A stretch of 53,566 nucleotides of DNA, taken from assembly GCA_024235035.1 (NCBI GenBank), contig JACKNE010000020.1, positions 1 through 53,566 of the forward strand. The letters are read 5' to 3'. The notes beneath the pieces are model-generated. The model did no database searches. It was not told the origin of the DNA and worked only from the letters and a program-made list of their open reading frames with translations. The stretch is from Gammaproteobacteria bacterium (GTDB lineage: Bacteria > Pseudomonadota > Gammaproteobacteria > Competibacterales > Competibacteraceae). A program made the position numbers and the translations under genes. How positions within the stretch are numbered: position 1 is the stretch's first letter; each line of letters opens with the position of its first letter. Positions 7,275-14,648 of the stretch are shown here, piece by piece.

Positions 7275-7642
7275 CGGAACCCTCGCGCCAGGGACAGCAC
7301 CGAGGTTTCCACACTCTTGCGCAACAGCGTGCCGAACAGAGCATTGCCGAACAGAGCGCCAGCCTGTTTGACCAGATCGCCGCTGGCCGAGGTGGTGGGC
7401 GTGGCAGAGATCGGGCTATCCAGACAACCGGCCTTATGGAGGTGATACAGAATGTCGTCGGCGCTCAACCGGGCAGTGTCGTAATGAATCAGCACGCTGC
7501 CAATTTTGCCATTGTGGCTGTGGCTATCGATGCCGGGCAATGCGTCCAGCATCGTGCCCAGCTTGCCCTGACACTCCGCCCGGCGCAATCGCGCAGTTTG
7601 GATACGCAGACGGCCTGGAACATGATGGATGTAGTAACTCAT
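7271..7642 (-). CDS. HMA-like domain protein lacking CxxC (first gene of putative fez operon)
   Basis: A 123-residue protein. Residues 1-70 show the HMA-like layout: YYIHHVPGRLRIQTARL, then LDALPGIDSHSHN and SVLIHYD. The remaining 50 residues contain a Gly/Ala-rich amphipathic stretch (LVKQAGALFGNALFGTLLRK) that could lie on a membrane. It is the promoter-proximal gene: upstream lies a 220-bp AT-rich region (7643-7862) with an operator-like palindrome, and downstream genes follow with 4-bp overlaps. Homologous in layout to the next gene, suggesting duplication. No CxxC metal site. Confidence 0.75.
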   Translation of the reverse strand: MSYYIHHVPGRLRIQTARLRRAECQGKLGTMLDALPGIDSHSHNGKIGSVLIHYDTARLSADDILYHLHKAGCLDSPISATPTTSASGDLVKQAGALFGNALFGTLLRKSVETSVLSLARGFR

Positions 7643-7685
7643 CGCAAGGACCTCGCAACGGGAAGATGCATGAGATCATATTGCA

Positions 7686-7698
7686 AACAATAATTGTT
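7686..7698. promoter_or_regulatory. Operator-like palindrome upstream of the putative fez operon
   Basis: AACAATAATTGTT is a perfect 13-bp palindrome around its central base, 44-56 bp upstream of the first gene's start codon (7642). It resembles half of a Fur-type operator but does not match the GATAAT pattern of the box at 224-263, so a Fur assignment is only possible, not shown. The rest of the 220-bp gap (7643-7862) is AT-rich with a repeated CGTTATTT (starting near 7759 and 7793) and no gene. Confidence 0.4.
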
Positions 7699-7862
7699 CT
7701 CAATAGAAATAATGACCGCCCCAAAAATTCAAGATTATTCCTATAATCAGGAATGATGCGTTATTTCGTAATATATAAAATCATTACATTTTACGTTATT
7801 TACTATAGATCAGCTTGATGAAAACTTTGACGCCCCCCCTGGTGTTTGGCGAAGATAATTCA

Positions 7863-8795
7863 TCAAACTCCAATCACCACGCCCGCTCGCTCGGTGATCA
7901 AGCGATAAGTATGCGGCTGACGGTGGCGGGCGAAGTTGAACGTGGTGTTCTTGTAGGATATGCATAAATCCAGATCACATTGGGCAATGGCCAGCTCGTC
8001 ACCCTTGGTCGAACAGGCGGCCACGATCTCTCCCGAAGGGGCGATGATGCAACTGCCGCCGATCATCTCACAGCCTTCCTCGCCGCCAGCCTTGGCTACA
8101 CCTACTACCCAACTACCGTTCTGATACGCGCCGGCTTGCATCACCAGATGATTGTGAAACATCGATAGATCATCATGTTCCGGCGCCGGCGGATTGTGAA
8201 CTGGGGTGTTGTAGCCGATCAGGATTAACTCGGCGCCTTGCAGCGCCATCACTCGGTAGGTTTCCGGCCAACGTCGATCGTTGCAGATCGCCATCCCGAC
8301 GATGCCACCGAAGGCGCGCCACACGCCGAACTCTGGACCAGCTTCAAAGTAGCGCTTTTCCAGGTGTTGGAAAGCCCGCCACGGCTCATGCTCAGAATGG
8401 CCCGGTAAATGCACCTTACGGTATTTGCCGATGATCCGCCCATCGCGCCCGACAAGAATCGAGCTGTTGTAGCGATGAATTACTCCAGACTCGATCGCCA
8501 GTTCTGCGTAACCCAGGTAAAAACCGATCTTCAGTCGTTCAGCAGTTTCGAATAACAACCGGGTTTCCGGTCCAGGCATCTCGCGTTCGAAGAAAGCGTC
8601 AACCTCGGCCTGATCCTCCAGATACCAGCGCGGAAAGAATGTGGTCAGGGCCAGCTCCGGAAACACTACCAGATGGCAATCCATCGCAGCGGCTTGTTCG
8701 AGATGAGCCAACAGGCGGGCAATCACTTCGCGGCGAGTCTCGCTGCGGGCGATGGGGCCCAGTTGGGCGGCGGCGATATGCACAAGGCGGGGCAT
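7863..8795 (-). CDS. N-carbamoyl-D-amino-acid hydrolase (nitrilase superfamily)
   Basis: A 310-residue carbon-nitrogen hydrolase that removes the carbamoyl group from N-carbamoyl amino acids, giving the amino acid, CO2 and ammonia. The catalytic triad is visible as Glu47 (VVFPELALTTFFPRW), Lys127 (KYRKVHLPG) and Cys171 (AICNDRRWPETYRVM). These motifs and the conserved MQAGAYQNGSWVVG and HRQPHTY segments are those of the Agrobacterium D-carbamoylase family, and the length (304-310) agrees. The ATG at 8795 has a GAGGA site. It is the last gene of an operon with an M20 amidohydrolase and diaminopropionate ammonia-lyase; no hydantoinase is nearby. True substrate and stereochemistry are not determined by sequence. 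Confidence 0.88.
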   Translation of the reverse strand: MPRLVHIAAAQLGPIARSETRREVIARLLAHLEQAAAMDCHLVVFPELALTTFFPRWYLEDQAEVDAFFEREMPGPETRLLFETAERLKIGFYLGYAELAIESGVIHRYNSSILVGRDGRIIGKYRKVHLPGHSEHEPWRAFQHLEKRYFEAGPEFGVWRAFGGIVGMAICNDRRWPETYRVMALQGAELILIGYNTPVHNPPAPEHDDLSMFHNHLVMQAGAYQNGSWVVGVAKAGGEEGCEMIGGSCIIAPSGEIVAACSTKGDELAIAQCDLDLCISYKNTTFNFARHRQPHTYRLITERAGVVIGV

Positions 8796-8823
8796 GGGGG
8801 AATTCCTCGCAAGATAAAAACTG

Positions 8824-8859
8824 CTCTCCCACGGTGGGAAGAGATTAAGGGGTGAGAGG
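8824..8859. repeat. Palindromic repeat, copy 1 (intergenic)
   Basis: CTCTCCCAC pairs with GTGGGAAGAG (one bulge), followed by ATTAAGGGGTGAGAGG. It lies in the 68-bp gap between the M20 and carbamoylase genes. The reverse complement aligns with the repeats at 15150-15184 and 42964-43005, so this appears to be a dispersed genomic repeat family. It could act as a transcript-stabilising hairpin between cotranscribed genes. Confidence 0.6.
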
Positions 8860-8863
8860 CCGC

Positions 8864-10093
8864 TCAGGCAGCCAATTCCAGCAGCAGGTTGAGCAGCAGA
8901 TTAGCGCCGGCTTCCAAATGTTCAGGGGCGGTGTATTCGCGCACATTGTGGCTGATGCCACCGACGCTCGGGACAAAAATCATCGCGGTTGGAGCAAGCC
9001 GGGCCATCATCTGCGCATCATGACCGGCGCCGCTCGGCAAACGCCTGACCCGGTAACCTTGGGCGCGAGCCGCCGCCTCGACCCGTCCGACCAGTTCTCG
9101 ATCAAAGGCGACGGGCTCGAAACGGGCCAGCAACCGGTGGTTGACCGTCACTCCCTCGACGGCAGCGAGTGTCTCGACAAAGGCGAACAGCCGTTGTTCG
9201 GCTTGTTGCAGCGCCGCTTCATCGATATTACGCAAATCCACTGTGAACAACGCTCGGTTGGGAATCACGTTGACCAGGTTTGGCGCCAGTTGCAGGTGAC
9301 CAAGAGTGGCGAGTTGACTAGGGCCGGTTTCCTTGACCAGTTCGCGCAGAAATGTACCGGTAGCGGCAGCGACGTAACCAGCGTCGTGGCGCATCGACAT
9401 TGGCGTTGTGCCAGCATGGTTGGACATTCCAGTGATGGTGAACTCGCTCCAGGAAATACCCTGCACACCTTCGACTGCACCGATATCAAAGCCTTCACGC
9501 TCCAGCACCGGCCCCTGTTCGACATGCAACTCCAGGAAAGCATGAGGACGCAGCCAACCACAAGGCGCATCTCCGGCATACCCGATGCGCTGCAGATTGT
9601 CGCCCACACTGGAACCATCGATGCCGACAGTCGCTAGCGCATCCTCCAGCGCCAGTCCACCGGCGTAGACGAGGCTGCCCATCATATCCGGGGCGAAGCG
9701 CGCGCCCTCTTCATTGCTAAAAAAGGCGACTGCCAGCGGCCGGCGCGTGACCAGGCCAGCCTCATTCAGTACCGCGACGATCTCCAGCCCGGCTAGGACG
9801 CCAAGGTTGCCATCGTAGCGGCCGCCAGTGCGTACCGTGTCAATGTGCGAGCCGGTCATAACTGGCATCACGTTCTCCAGTCCAGCTCGTATTCCAACCA
9901 CATTACCAATGGCGTCGATGCGAACGACCATCCCCAGTTCGCGCATCCAGCTGACGAGGAGATCGCGCCCAGCGCGATCCTCATCCGACAATGCCAGCCG
10001 GCAACAACCACCGTCCTCGATAGCACCAATCTCGGCGAGTCGGTCCAATCGGTCCAGCAAACGGCCCCGATTAATTTGAAGTTCAGCGTTCAT
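8864..10093 (-). CDS. M20-family amidohydrolase (N-carbamoyl-L-amino-acid hydrolase / allantoate amidohydrolase type)
   Basis: A 409-residue Zn/Mn-dependent hydrolase of the AmaB/HyuC/AllC group, acting on ureido compounds. Metal ligands are visible: His83 (TGSHIDTV), Asp94 (GRYDGNLG), Glu128-Glu129 (SNEEGARF), His190 (ELHVEQGP) and the late SHNVREYT His; the dimerisation domain contains NHAGTTPM. Sequence alone does not separate L-carbamoylase, beta-ureidopropionase and allantoate amidohydrolase. The start ATG overlaps the dpaL stop (ATGA), so the two are coupled. Having both a D-type (7863-8795) and this carbamoylase-like enzyme beside dpaL argues for a ureido amino acid as substrate; allantoate is an alternative given allantoicase at 15201. 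Confidence 0.85.
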   Translation of the reverse strand: MNAELQINRGRLLDRLDRLAEIGAIEDGGCCRLALSDEDRAGRDLLVSWMRELGMVVRIDAIGNVVGIRAGLENVMPVMTGSHIDTVRTGGRYDGNLGVLAGLEIVAVLNEAGLVTRRPLAVAFFSNEEGARFAPDMMGSLVYAGGLALEDALATVGIDGSSVGDNLQRIGYAGDAPCGWLRPHAFLELHVEQGPVLEREGFDIGAVEGVQGISWSEFTITGMSNHAGTTPMSMRHDAGYVAAATGTFLRELVKETGPSQLATLGHLQLAPNLVNVIPNRALFTVDLRNIDEAALQQAEQRLFAFVETLAAVEGVTVNHRLLARFEPVAFDRELVGRVEAAARAQGYRVRRLPSGAGHDAQMMARLAPTAMIFVPSVGGISHNVREYTAPEHLEAGANLLLNLLLELAA

Positions 10094-11316
10094 GTCGTAG
10101 CCCTCACAGCTTGCGCATCACGCCCGATGATTTGCCGGTATAACTCGGGGTCGGTATCACCCTCACTGCCAAACAGCAGCACCCGGCTGTCCAGACCGAG
10201 ATCGAGTTGAGCCATCGACTCCGGATCGGCCAGAACCCCGAGGCAACCTGCCAGACCAGCGACCGCTGACTCGCCGGCGACGATGGGTCCGTCACCGCCG
10301 ACGCCTTCGGCTAGCAGTCTCATGCAGGCCAGCGCCGCTTCATCATCGACGGTCATGAAGGCATCAACGCCGGGTTGGAGAATGTCCCAGGCGAGCAGCG
10401 AGACTTCGCCACAGGCCAGCCCGGCCATCACCGTATCCAGATCGCCATGAATTACGATCGGTTGGCCGGCCCGAGCGCTCTCGTAGAGACAGGCAGCGCG
10501 ATCCGGTTCGACCACCACCATCTTTGGCCGCGCTGCGCCGTGCAGTTGCCAGAAACGGGCGCATACCGCCGCCGCCATGCCGCCAACGCCGCCCTGGATG
10601 AAAATATGGGTGGGCATCATCTCGTCTGTGAGCTGCTGCGCGACCTCATCGGCCATCAGAGTGTAGCCCTGCATCACATCTTTCGGTACGTCGAGATAAC
10701 CAGGATAAGACGTGTCGGAGACCACAAACCAGCCATGGGTGGCGGCATCCCAGGCAGCCTGGCGCACGGATTCGTCATAGTTACCAGTGGTGCGCACCAC
10801 TTCAGCACCGTAACGGGCAATGGCGTTGGCGCGACCTGGACTGACGGTGGCATGAATGTAGATCACGCAACGGCAACCGAAGGTTTGTGCTCCCCAGGCC
10901 ACCGAGCGGCCATGATTGCCGTCAGTGGCGCAGGTGACGGTGATAGCGTCGGTAATGTCGCGGTAGCGGCCAGTCAATAAATCGGTGACGTGGGCCGTTT
11001 CACCGCTACGGCGGGCAATCTCGGCAATCAACAATTGCTCGACAGCATAAGCACCCCCCAGCGCCTTGAAGCTGCCCAGTCCGAAACGGCTACCTTCGTC
11101 CTTATACCAGAGTGCGGCCAGGCCAGCAGTCCGGGCCAGTCCGTCAAGTCGGTGCAGCGGAGTCGGCGCGTAGCCAGGCCAGGCGGTGATCTCGCAGCGT
11201 GCGTTTGCGAGACCTCGTTCACTGAGAATGGCATTGAGTACAGCAGGGTAAGGGGCTTGACGCTCCACCACAGGATTGCTGAAAGCGTGGGCGCGAACCG
11301 GGATCAGAGCGGACAT
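10090..11316 (-). CDS. dpaL: Diaminopropionate ammonia-lyase
   Basis: A 408-residue PLP enzyme of fold type II that converts 2,3-diaminopropionate to pyruvate and two ammonia. Seen: PLP lysine Lys84 in KDEGSRFGLGSFKALGG; TDGNHGRSVAWGAQTFGC near residue 170; a glycine-rich phosphate loop QGGVGGMAAAV; and a C-terminal FGSEGDTDP that binds the cofactor. These match the E. coli YgeX family over its length (398). I prefer ATG 11316 (MSALIPVRAH) because CGGAG lies 5 bases upstream; an in-frame start 42 bp earlier lacks one. First gene of a three-gene operon, divergent from the TRAP genes. Confidence 0.9.
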   Translation of the reverse strand: MSALIPVRAHAFSNPVVERQAPYPAVLNAILSERGLANARCEITAWPGYAPTPLHRLDGLARTAGLAALWYKDEGSRFGLGSFKALGGAYAVEQLLIAEIARRSGETAHVTDLLTGRYRDITDAITVTCATDGNHGRSVAWGAQTFGCRCVIYIHATVSPGRANAIARYGAEVVRTTGNYDESVRQAAWDAATHGWFVVSDTSYPGYLDVPKDVMQGYTLMADEVAQQLTDEMMPTHIFIQGGVGGMAAAVCARFWQLHGAARPKMVVVEPDRAACLYESARAGQPIVIHGDLDTVMAGLACGEVSLLAWDILQPGVDAFMTVDDEAALACMRLLAEGVGGDGPIVAGESAVAGLAGCLGVLADPESMAQLDLGLDSRVLLFGSEGDTDPELYRQIIGRDAQAVRATT

Positions 11317-11504
11317 GGCAACTCCGGGGTGAGCAGATTTATATAGAAGGAGACGCAAGTGAGCGCCAATTGGAAAAATTCTAGTTCTACTTTGTCAGAA
11401 CACCTGTCACTATTCGTTAAGTTATTGACATCATTTTGTAGATTTCTCACCGCATTCTTCAAATCACTTCAGTCAATCGCTCAGCGCACTCATAAAGGGC
11501 GACT

Positions 11505-11521
11505 TGCTGCAAACTGGTGCA
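11505..11521 (+). promoter_or_regulatory. NtrC-like enhancer site
   Basis: TGCTGCAAACTGGTGCA matches the 17-bp NtrC consensus TGCACYANNNNGGTGCA at all defined bases except positions 4 and 5. It lies about 110 bp upstream of the -24 element at 11629, a usual enhancer distance. A weaker imperfect second site may be at 11485-11501. Nitrogen-limitation control of the TRAP operon follows as inference. Confidence 0.5.
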
Positions 11522-11628
11522 TTGAATTTCAATCATATTGCCCCTATTGCGCTAAATTAGAGAGTGAAGCCATCTTCAGCTTGCCCCAATGGTATTAATC
11601 CCATTCTTTCTTTAGGTGCTGAGACAGT

Positions 11629-11645
11629 CTGGCACGAGCCGTGCT
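11629..11645 (+). promoter_or_regulatory. Sigma-54 (-24/-12) promoter for the TRAP operon
   Basis: CTGGCACGAGCCGTGCT fits the sigma-54 consensus YTGGCACGRNNNTTGCW with a single mismatch (GTGC for TTGC) and exact GG-to-GC spacing. It lies 88 bp upstream of the chosen dctQ start and argues against an earlier start inside the promoter. The whole gap 11317-11733 contains no gene. Confidence 0.75.
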
Positions 11646-11733
11646 GGAGACTTTTCTCATATCACTCACGAGAATTTGCCATGTTGCAGTGTTTCCGACG
11701 CGCGCCCACCGCTCCAACCTGTTCCAGCGCCTG

Positions 11734-12267
11734 ATGTTGGAACCTCACCTGTCGCCGTTACCTACCGCCGCCGCTCGTATCAGCCGCGTGCTGGCCCGCA
11801 CCACCGAAATAGCGGTCGTCGGCCTGATGGTGATCCTGATCGGGCTAGTATGGCTCGGCATTGCCGTGCGCTATGTGGTTGACGTTCCGATCACCTTCAC
11901 CGAGGAAGCCTCACGTTATGTGATGATCTGGACGGCGTTGCTGGCGGTTTCAGTAGGTATCGCCCGCCGCGAACATATTGGGGTTGCCATCGTTTATGAC
12001 CGTCTGCCGCGTGGAGTGCAACGAGTGCTGCTCGGCCTCATCGACCTATTGGCACTCATATTCTTCCTGCTGCTGTTATGGTACGGACTGAGCTTCACCA
12101 GCGGCGGCGCCCGCCAGTTCACCATGATCTATGGAATGTCCAAGGCGTTGCCCTATGCGGCGGTGCCAATTGCCGCCGGTCTGGCCGCCGTGCAACTGGT
12201 GTTGGTGGCAATTCGCGACCAAGCCCGGTTAGCACGGGCGCCACAAGGCTTGGAGGTGCGTCCGTGA
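11734..12267 (+). CDS. dctQ: TRAP transporter small membrane subunit (DctQ type)
   Basis: A 177-residue four-helix membrane protein of the DctQ family, partner of the large DctM subunit in sodium-driven uptake of carboxylates and amino-acid-like solutes. Seen: hydrophobic segments near residues 22-43, 60-80, 98-120 and 140-160, and the family motif FTEEASRYVMIWTALL followed by RREHIGV. The open frame runs upstream to 11641, but that region overlaps the sigma-54 promoter, so ATG 11734 is preferred. The stop overlaps the dctM start (GTGA). Confidence 0.88.
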   Translation: MLEPHLSPLPTAAARISRVLARTTEIAVVGLMVILIGLVWLGIAVRYVVDVPITFTEEASRYVMIWTALLAVSVGIARREHIGVAIVYDRLPRGVQRVLLGLIDLLALIFFLLLLWYGLSFTSGGARQFTMIYGMSKALPYAAVPIAAGLAAVQLVLVAIRDQARLARAPQGLEVRP

Positions 12268-13544
12268 TCCTGGTTATTATCGTCTTTTTCAGCCTGATCT
12301 TGCTTGGGATGCCTGTAGCCTATGTAATGGGTATCGCCGGTTTGATCGGCCTATTGCAGATTGGCGGCGAGCAATTCGTGGCCATGGCGCCCCGGCGCAT
12401 GTTCGCCGGCCTGGATCTGTTTCCCTTCCTGGCCATGCCGTTTTTCATTCTCGCCGGCGAGATCATGAACCGTTCGGGCATCACCCGCCGGCTCGTCGAA
12501 CTGGCCGATGTGCTGGTCGGTTTCCTGCGCGGCGGCATGGCCCATTCCAACATGGTGGCTTCCGTGCTGTTTGCCGGCATCACCGGTGCGGCTACCGCCG
12601 ACGCCGCCGCTTTTGGTAACACCCTCGTGCCGGCGATGGTGCAGAAAGGTTATACCCGTTCTTTTGCCTGCGCGGTCACCGCTGCCGGTTCGATCATCGG
12701 CCCGACGATTCCACCCTCGACCTTGATGGTTATCTATGGCTCGATCATGGGAGTGTCCATCGCTGGTCTGTTCGCCGCCGGCATTCTTCCAGGCTTACTC
12801 ATCGCCTTGATTTGCATGGCGGTGATCGCGATTTTTGGCAAGCGTTGGAACCTACCCAAGGGTGGTGAGCGACCGAGCTTCAAACGTCTGTGGGAGGCGC
12901 TGCGGGTCAACGTGTTAGCGCTGGTCATGCCGGTGCTGATCCTCGGCTGCATCCTTGGTGGCTTCACTACCCCGACCGAAGCAGCCGCCATTGCCGTCGC
13001 CTTCGCCCTATTCGTCGGAGTCGGGGTCTATCGCACCATCACTTGGCATGATCTATACGGAATGCTGGCGCGCACCGCGTTGATCACCGGCGTGGTGTTC
13101 CTGATCATTGCGTGCGCCTCGATTCTAGGTTGGTGGATGACCTTCGAGAAAATTCCTCAGGCCATCGCTGCCGCCTTCCTGGCCGTGACCAGCGATCCCA
13201 ATGGCATCATCGCTATGATTCTGGCGTTGCTGATTCTGGTCGGTTTGTTCATGGACATCAACGCCGCCCTGTTGATCCTAGCCCCGGTACTCGGTCCGTT
13301 GACCGCCTCCATTGGCATGGACCCGGTGCATGCTGGCATCATGATCGTTCTGGCTTTGAACATCTCGTTGATGACACCGCCGGTCGGCGCCTGTTTGTTC
13401 GTGCTGTCGTCGGTGACCGGCGAGCGTATGGAAGCGATTGCCCGCGATCTGCTGCCGTTCATCGCCGCTGAATTGGCGATCCTACTGTTGATCGCCTTCT
13501 GGCCAAAACTGACCTTGTTCATCCCTCATCTATTAGGTTTTTGA
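12264..13544 (+). CDS. dctM: TRAP transporter large permease (DctM type)
   Basis: A 426-residue, about 12-helix permease that carries the transport path. Seen: VILVIIVFFSLILLGMPVAY start, FLAMPFFILAGEIMNRSGI, the GAATADAAAFGNTLVPAM segment, GSIIGPTIPPSTLMVIYG, GGFTTPTEAAAIAV, and LMTPPVGACLFVLSS, all DctM landmarks. GTG 12264 is chosen because it overlaps the dctQ stop and has GGAGG eight bases upstream. The dctP gene starts 38 bp downstream. Complete and normal for the family. Confidence 0.92.
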   Translation: MILVIIVFFSLILLGMPVAYVMGIAGLIGLLQIGGEQFVAMAPRRMFAGLDLFPFLAMPFFILAGEIMNRSGITRRLVELADVLVGFLRGGMAHSNMVASVLFAGITGAATADAAAFGNTLVPAMVQKGYTRSFACAVTAAGSIIGPTIPPSTLMVIYGSIMGVSIAGLFAAGILPGLLIALICMAVIAIFGKRWNLPKGGERPSFKRLWEALRVNVLALVMPVLILGCILGGFTTPTEAAAIAVAFALFVGVGVYRTITWHDLYGMLARTALITGVVFLIIACASILGWWMTFEKIPQAIAAAFLAVTSDPNGIIAMILALLILVGLFMDINAALLILAPVLGPLTASIGMDPVHAGIMIVLALNISLMTPPVGACLFVLSSVTGERMEAIARDLLPFIAAELAILLLIAFWPKLTLFIPHLLGF

Positions 13545-13582
13545 GCCATTCCCGCCACCACCAAGAAAGAGGAGTCGATCCG

Positions 13583-14620
13583 ATGAGCTTTATGCGCAAA
13601 CTCACTGTCACTCTCGGCACCGCTGCATTGTGCGCCAGTCTTGCCTTTCCGGCTTATGCCGAGAAGGTCATTAAACTCTCGCATCTCAATCCCGGCGACC
13701 CGTTCAATAATCTCTCGGGAGCGATGACCACGGTGTTCAAGTCACTGGTTGAGTCCGGCACCAACGGCGCGATCACGGTGCAGATCTTCTCCGATGGCCA
13801 GTTGGGCAAGGATGCGGAGGTCATCCAGCAAACTATCGAAGGAGTGATCCAATCGAATATCTCCTCCTCAGGTGGTGTGGCTTCGGTGTATCCGCTGATT
13901 GGGGTATTCGACCTGCCGTTTCTGTTTCCGAACATCGAAACCGTGCATGAGGTGATGGATCTTGACAACCCGTTTGGTAAGACGCTGGCCGCGGATATTG
14001 AAAAGAAAACCGGCCTGAAGGTGATCGGCCTGCTCGACAGTGGCGGTTACTTTGCCATCACCAACTCCAAACGCCCGATCAAGTCGCTGGCGGATATGAA
14101 GGACCTGCGCATCCGCACCATGACCCTGCCCACGCATGAGGCGATCATCAGTTCACTGGGCGGTAAGCCGACCGCACTGCCTTGGGCGGAAGTGTACACT
14201 GCGCTGCAAACCGGGGTGGCTGATGGTCAGATGAATCCGGTGCCGATGATTGCCTTCGCCAAGTTTGACGAGGTGCAAAAGTACCTGACTCTGACCCAGC
14301 ACATCATTACTCCCTATGTCTGGTTCATGAACAGCGACTTCTATAACAGTCTGACCCCCGAAGAGCGTTATGTGGTGAACTATGCTGCCAAGGCGGCGGT
14401 TACCGCTGGACGCGGCATTTCGCGCATCGTTGAAGCCTCCGACCGAGGTCTGCCCTATCTTGCTAAGAAGATGGAGGTGAACAGCCTACCGCCAGCGGAA
14501 CTCAAGGCCTTTGCCGAAGCCTCACAGCCCGCAGTCAAGAAGTTGATTGCCGAAAAATTCGGTGATGAAGGAACGCAACTGCTCAGTCAACTGCAGAAAG
14601 CGGTCGACGCAGCGAAATAG
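13583..14620 (+). CDS. dctP: TRAP transporter periplasmic binding protein (DctP type)
   Basis: A 345-residue solute receptor of the TRAP system. Seen: an N-terminal signal peptide ending near PAYA-EKVIKLSHLN, the DctP motifs FSDGQLGKDAEVIQQTIEG, SLADMKDLRIRTM (with the carboxylate-binding Arg of this family), and GVADGQMNPVPMIAFAKFDEVQKYLTLT. The ATG at 13583 follows AAGAAAGAGGAG. The substrate is unknown; the divergent dpaL-carbamoylase genes suggest a ureido- or diamino-acid, and nearby allantoicase suggests ureides. Confidence 0.9.
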   Translation: MSFMRKLTVTLGTAALCASLAFPAYAEKVIKLSHLNPGDPFNNLSGAMTTVFKSLVESGTNGAITVQIFSDGQLGKDAEVIQQTIEGVIQSNISSSGGVASVYPLIGVFDLPFLFPNIETVHEVMDLDNPFGKTLAADIEKKTGLKVIGLLDSGGYFAITNSKRPIKSLADMKDLRIRTMTLPTHEAIISSLGGKPTALPWAEVYTALQTGVADGQMNPVPMIAFAKFDEVQKYLTLTQHIITPYVWFMNSDFYNSLTPEERYVVNYAAKAAVTAGRGISRIVEASDRGLPYLAKKMEVNSLPPAELKAFAEASQPAVKKLIAEKFGDEGTQLLSQLQKAVDAAK

Positions 14621-14648
14621 GGATTGCATAGCTGTTGATTGCAGGCTT

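Noticed and set aside
8852..9637. 261-codon plus-strand frame
   Set aside because: Lies wholly within the M20 amidohydrolase gene, which has all metal ligands on the minus strand.
12078..12263. Longer start of DctM inside dctQ
   Set aside because: The extra 62 residues are not DctM-like; GTG 12264 overlaps the dctQ stop and has a good ribosome binding site.
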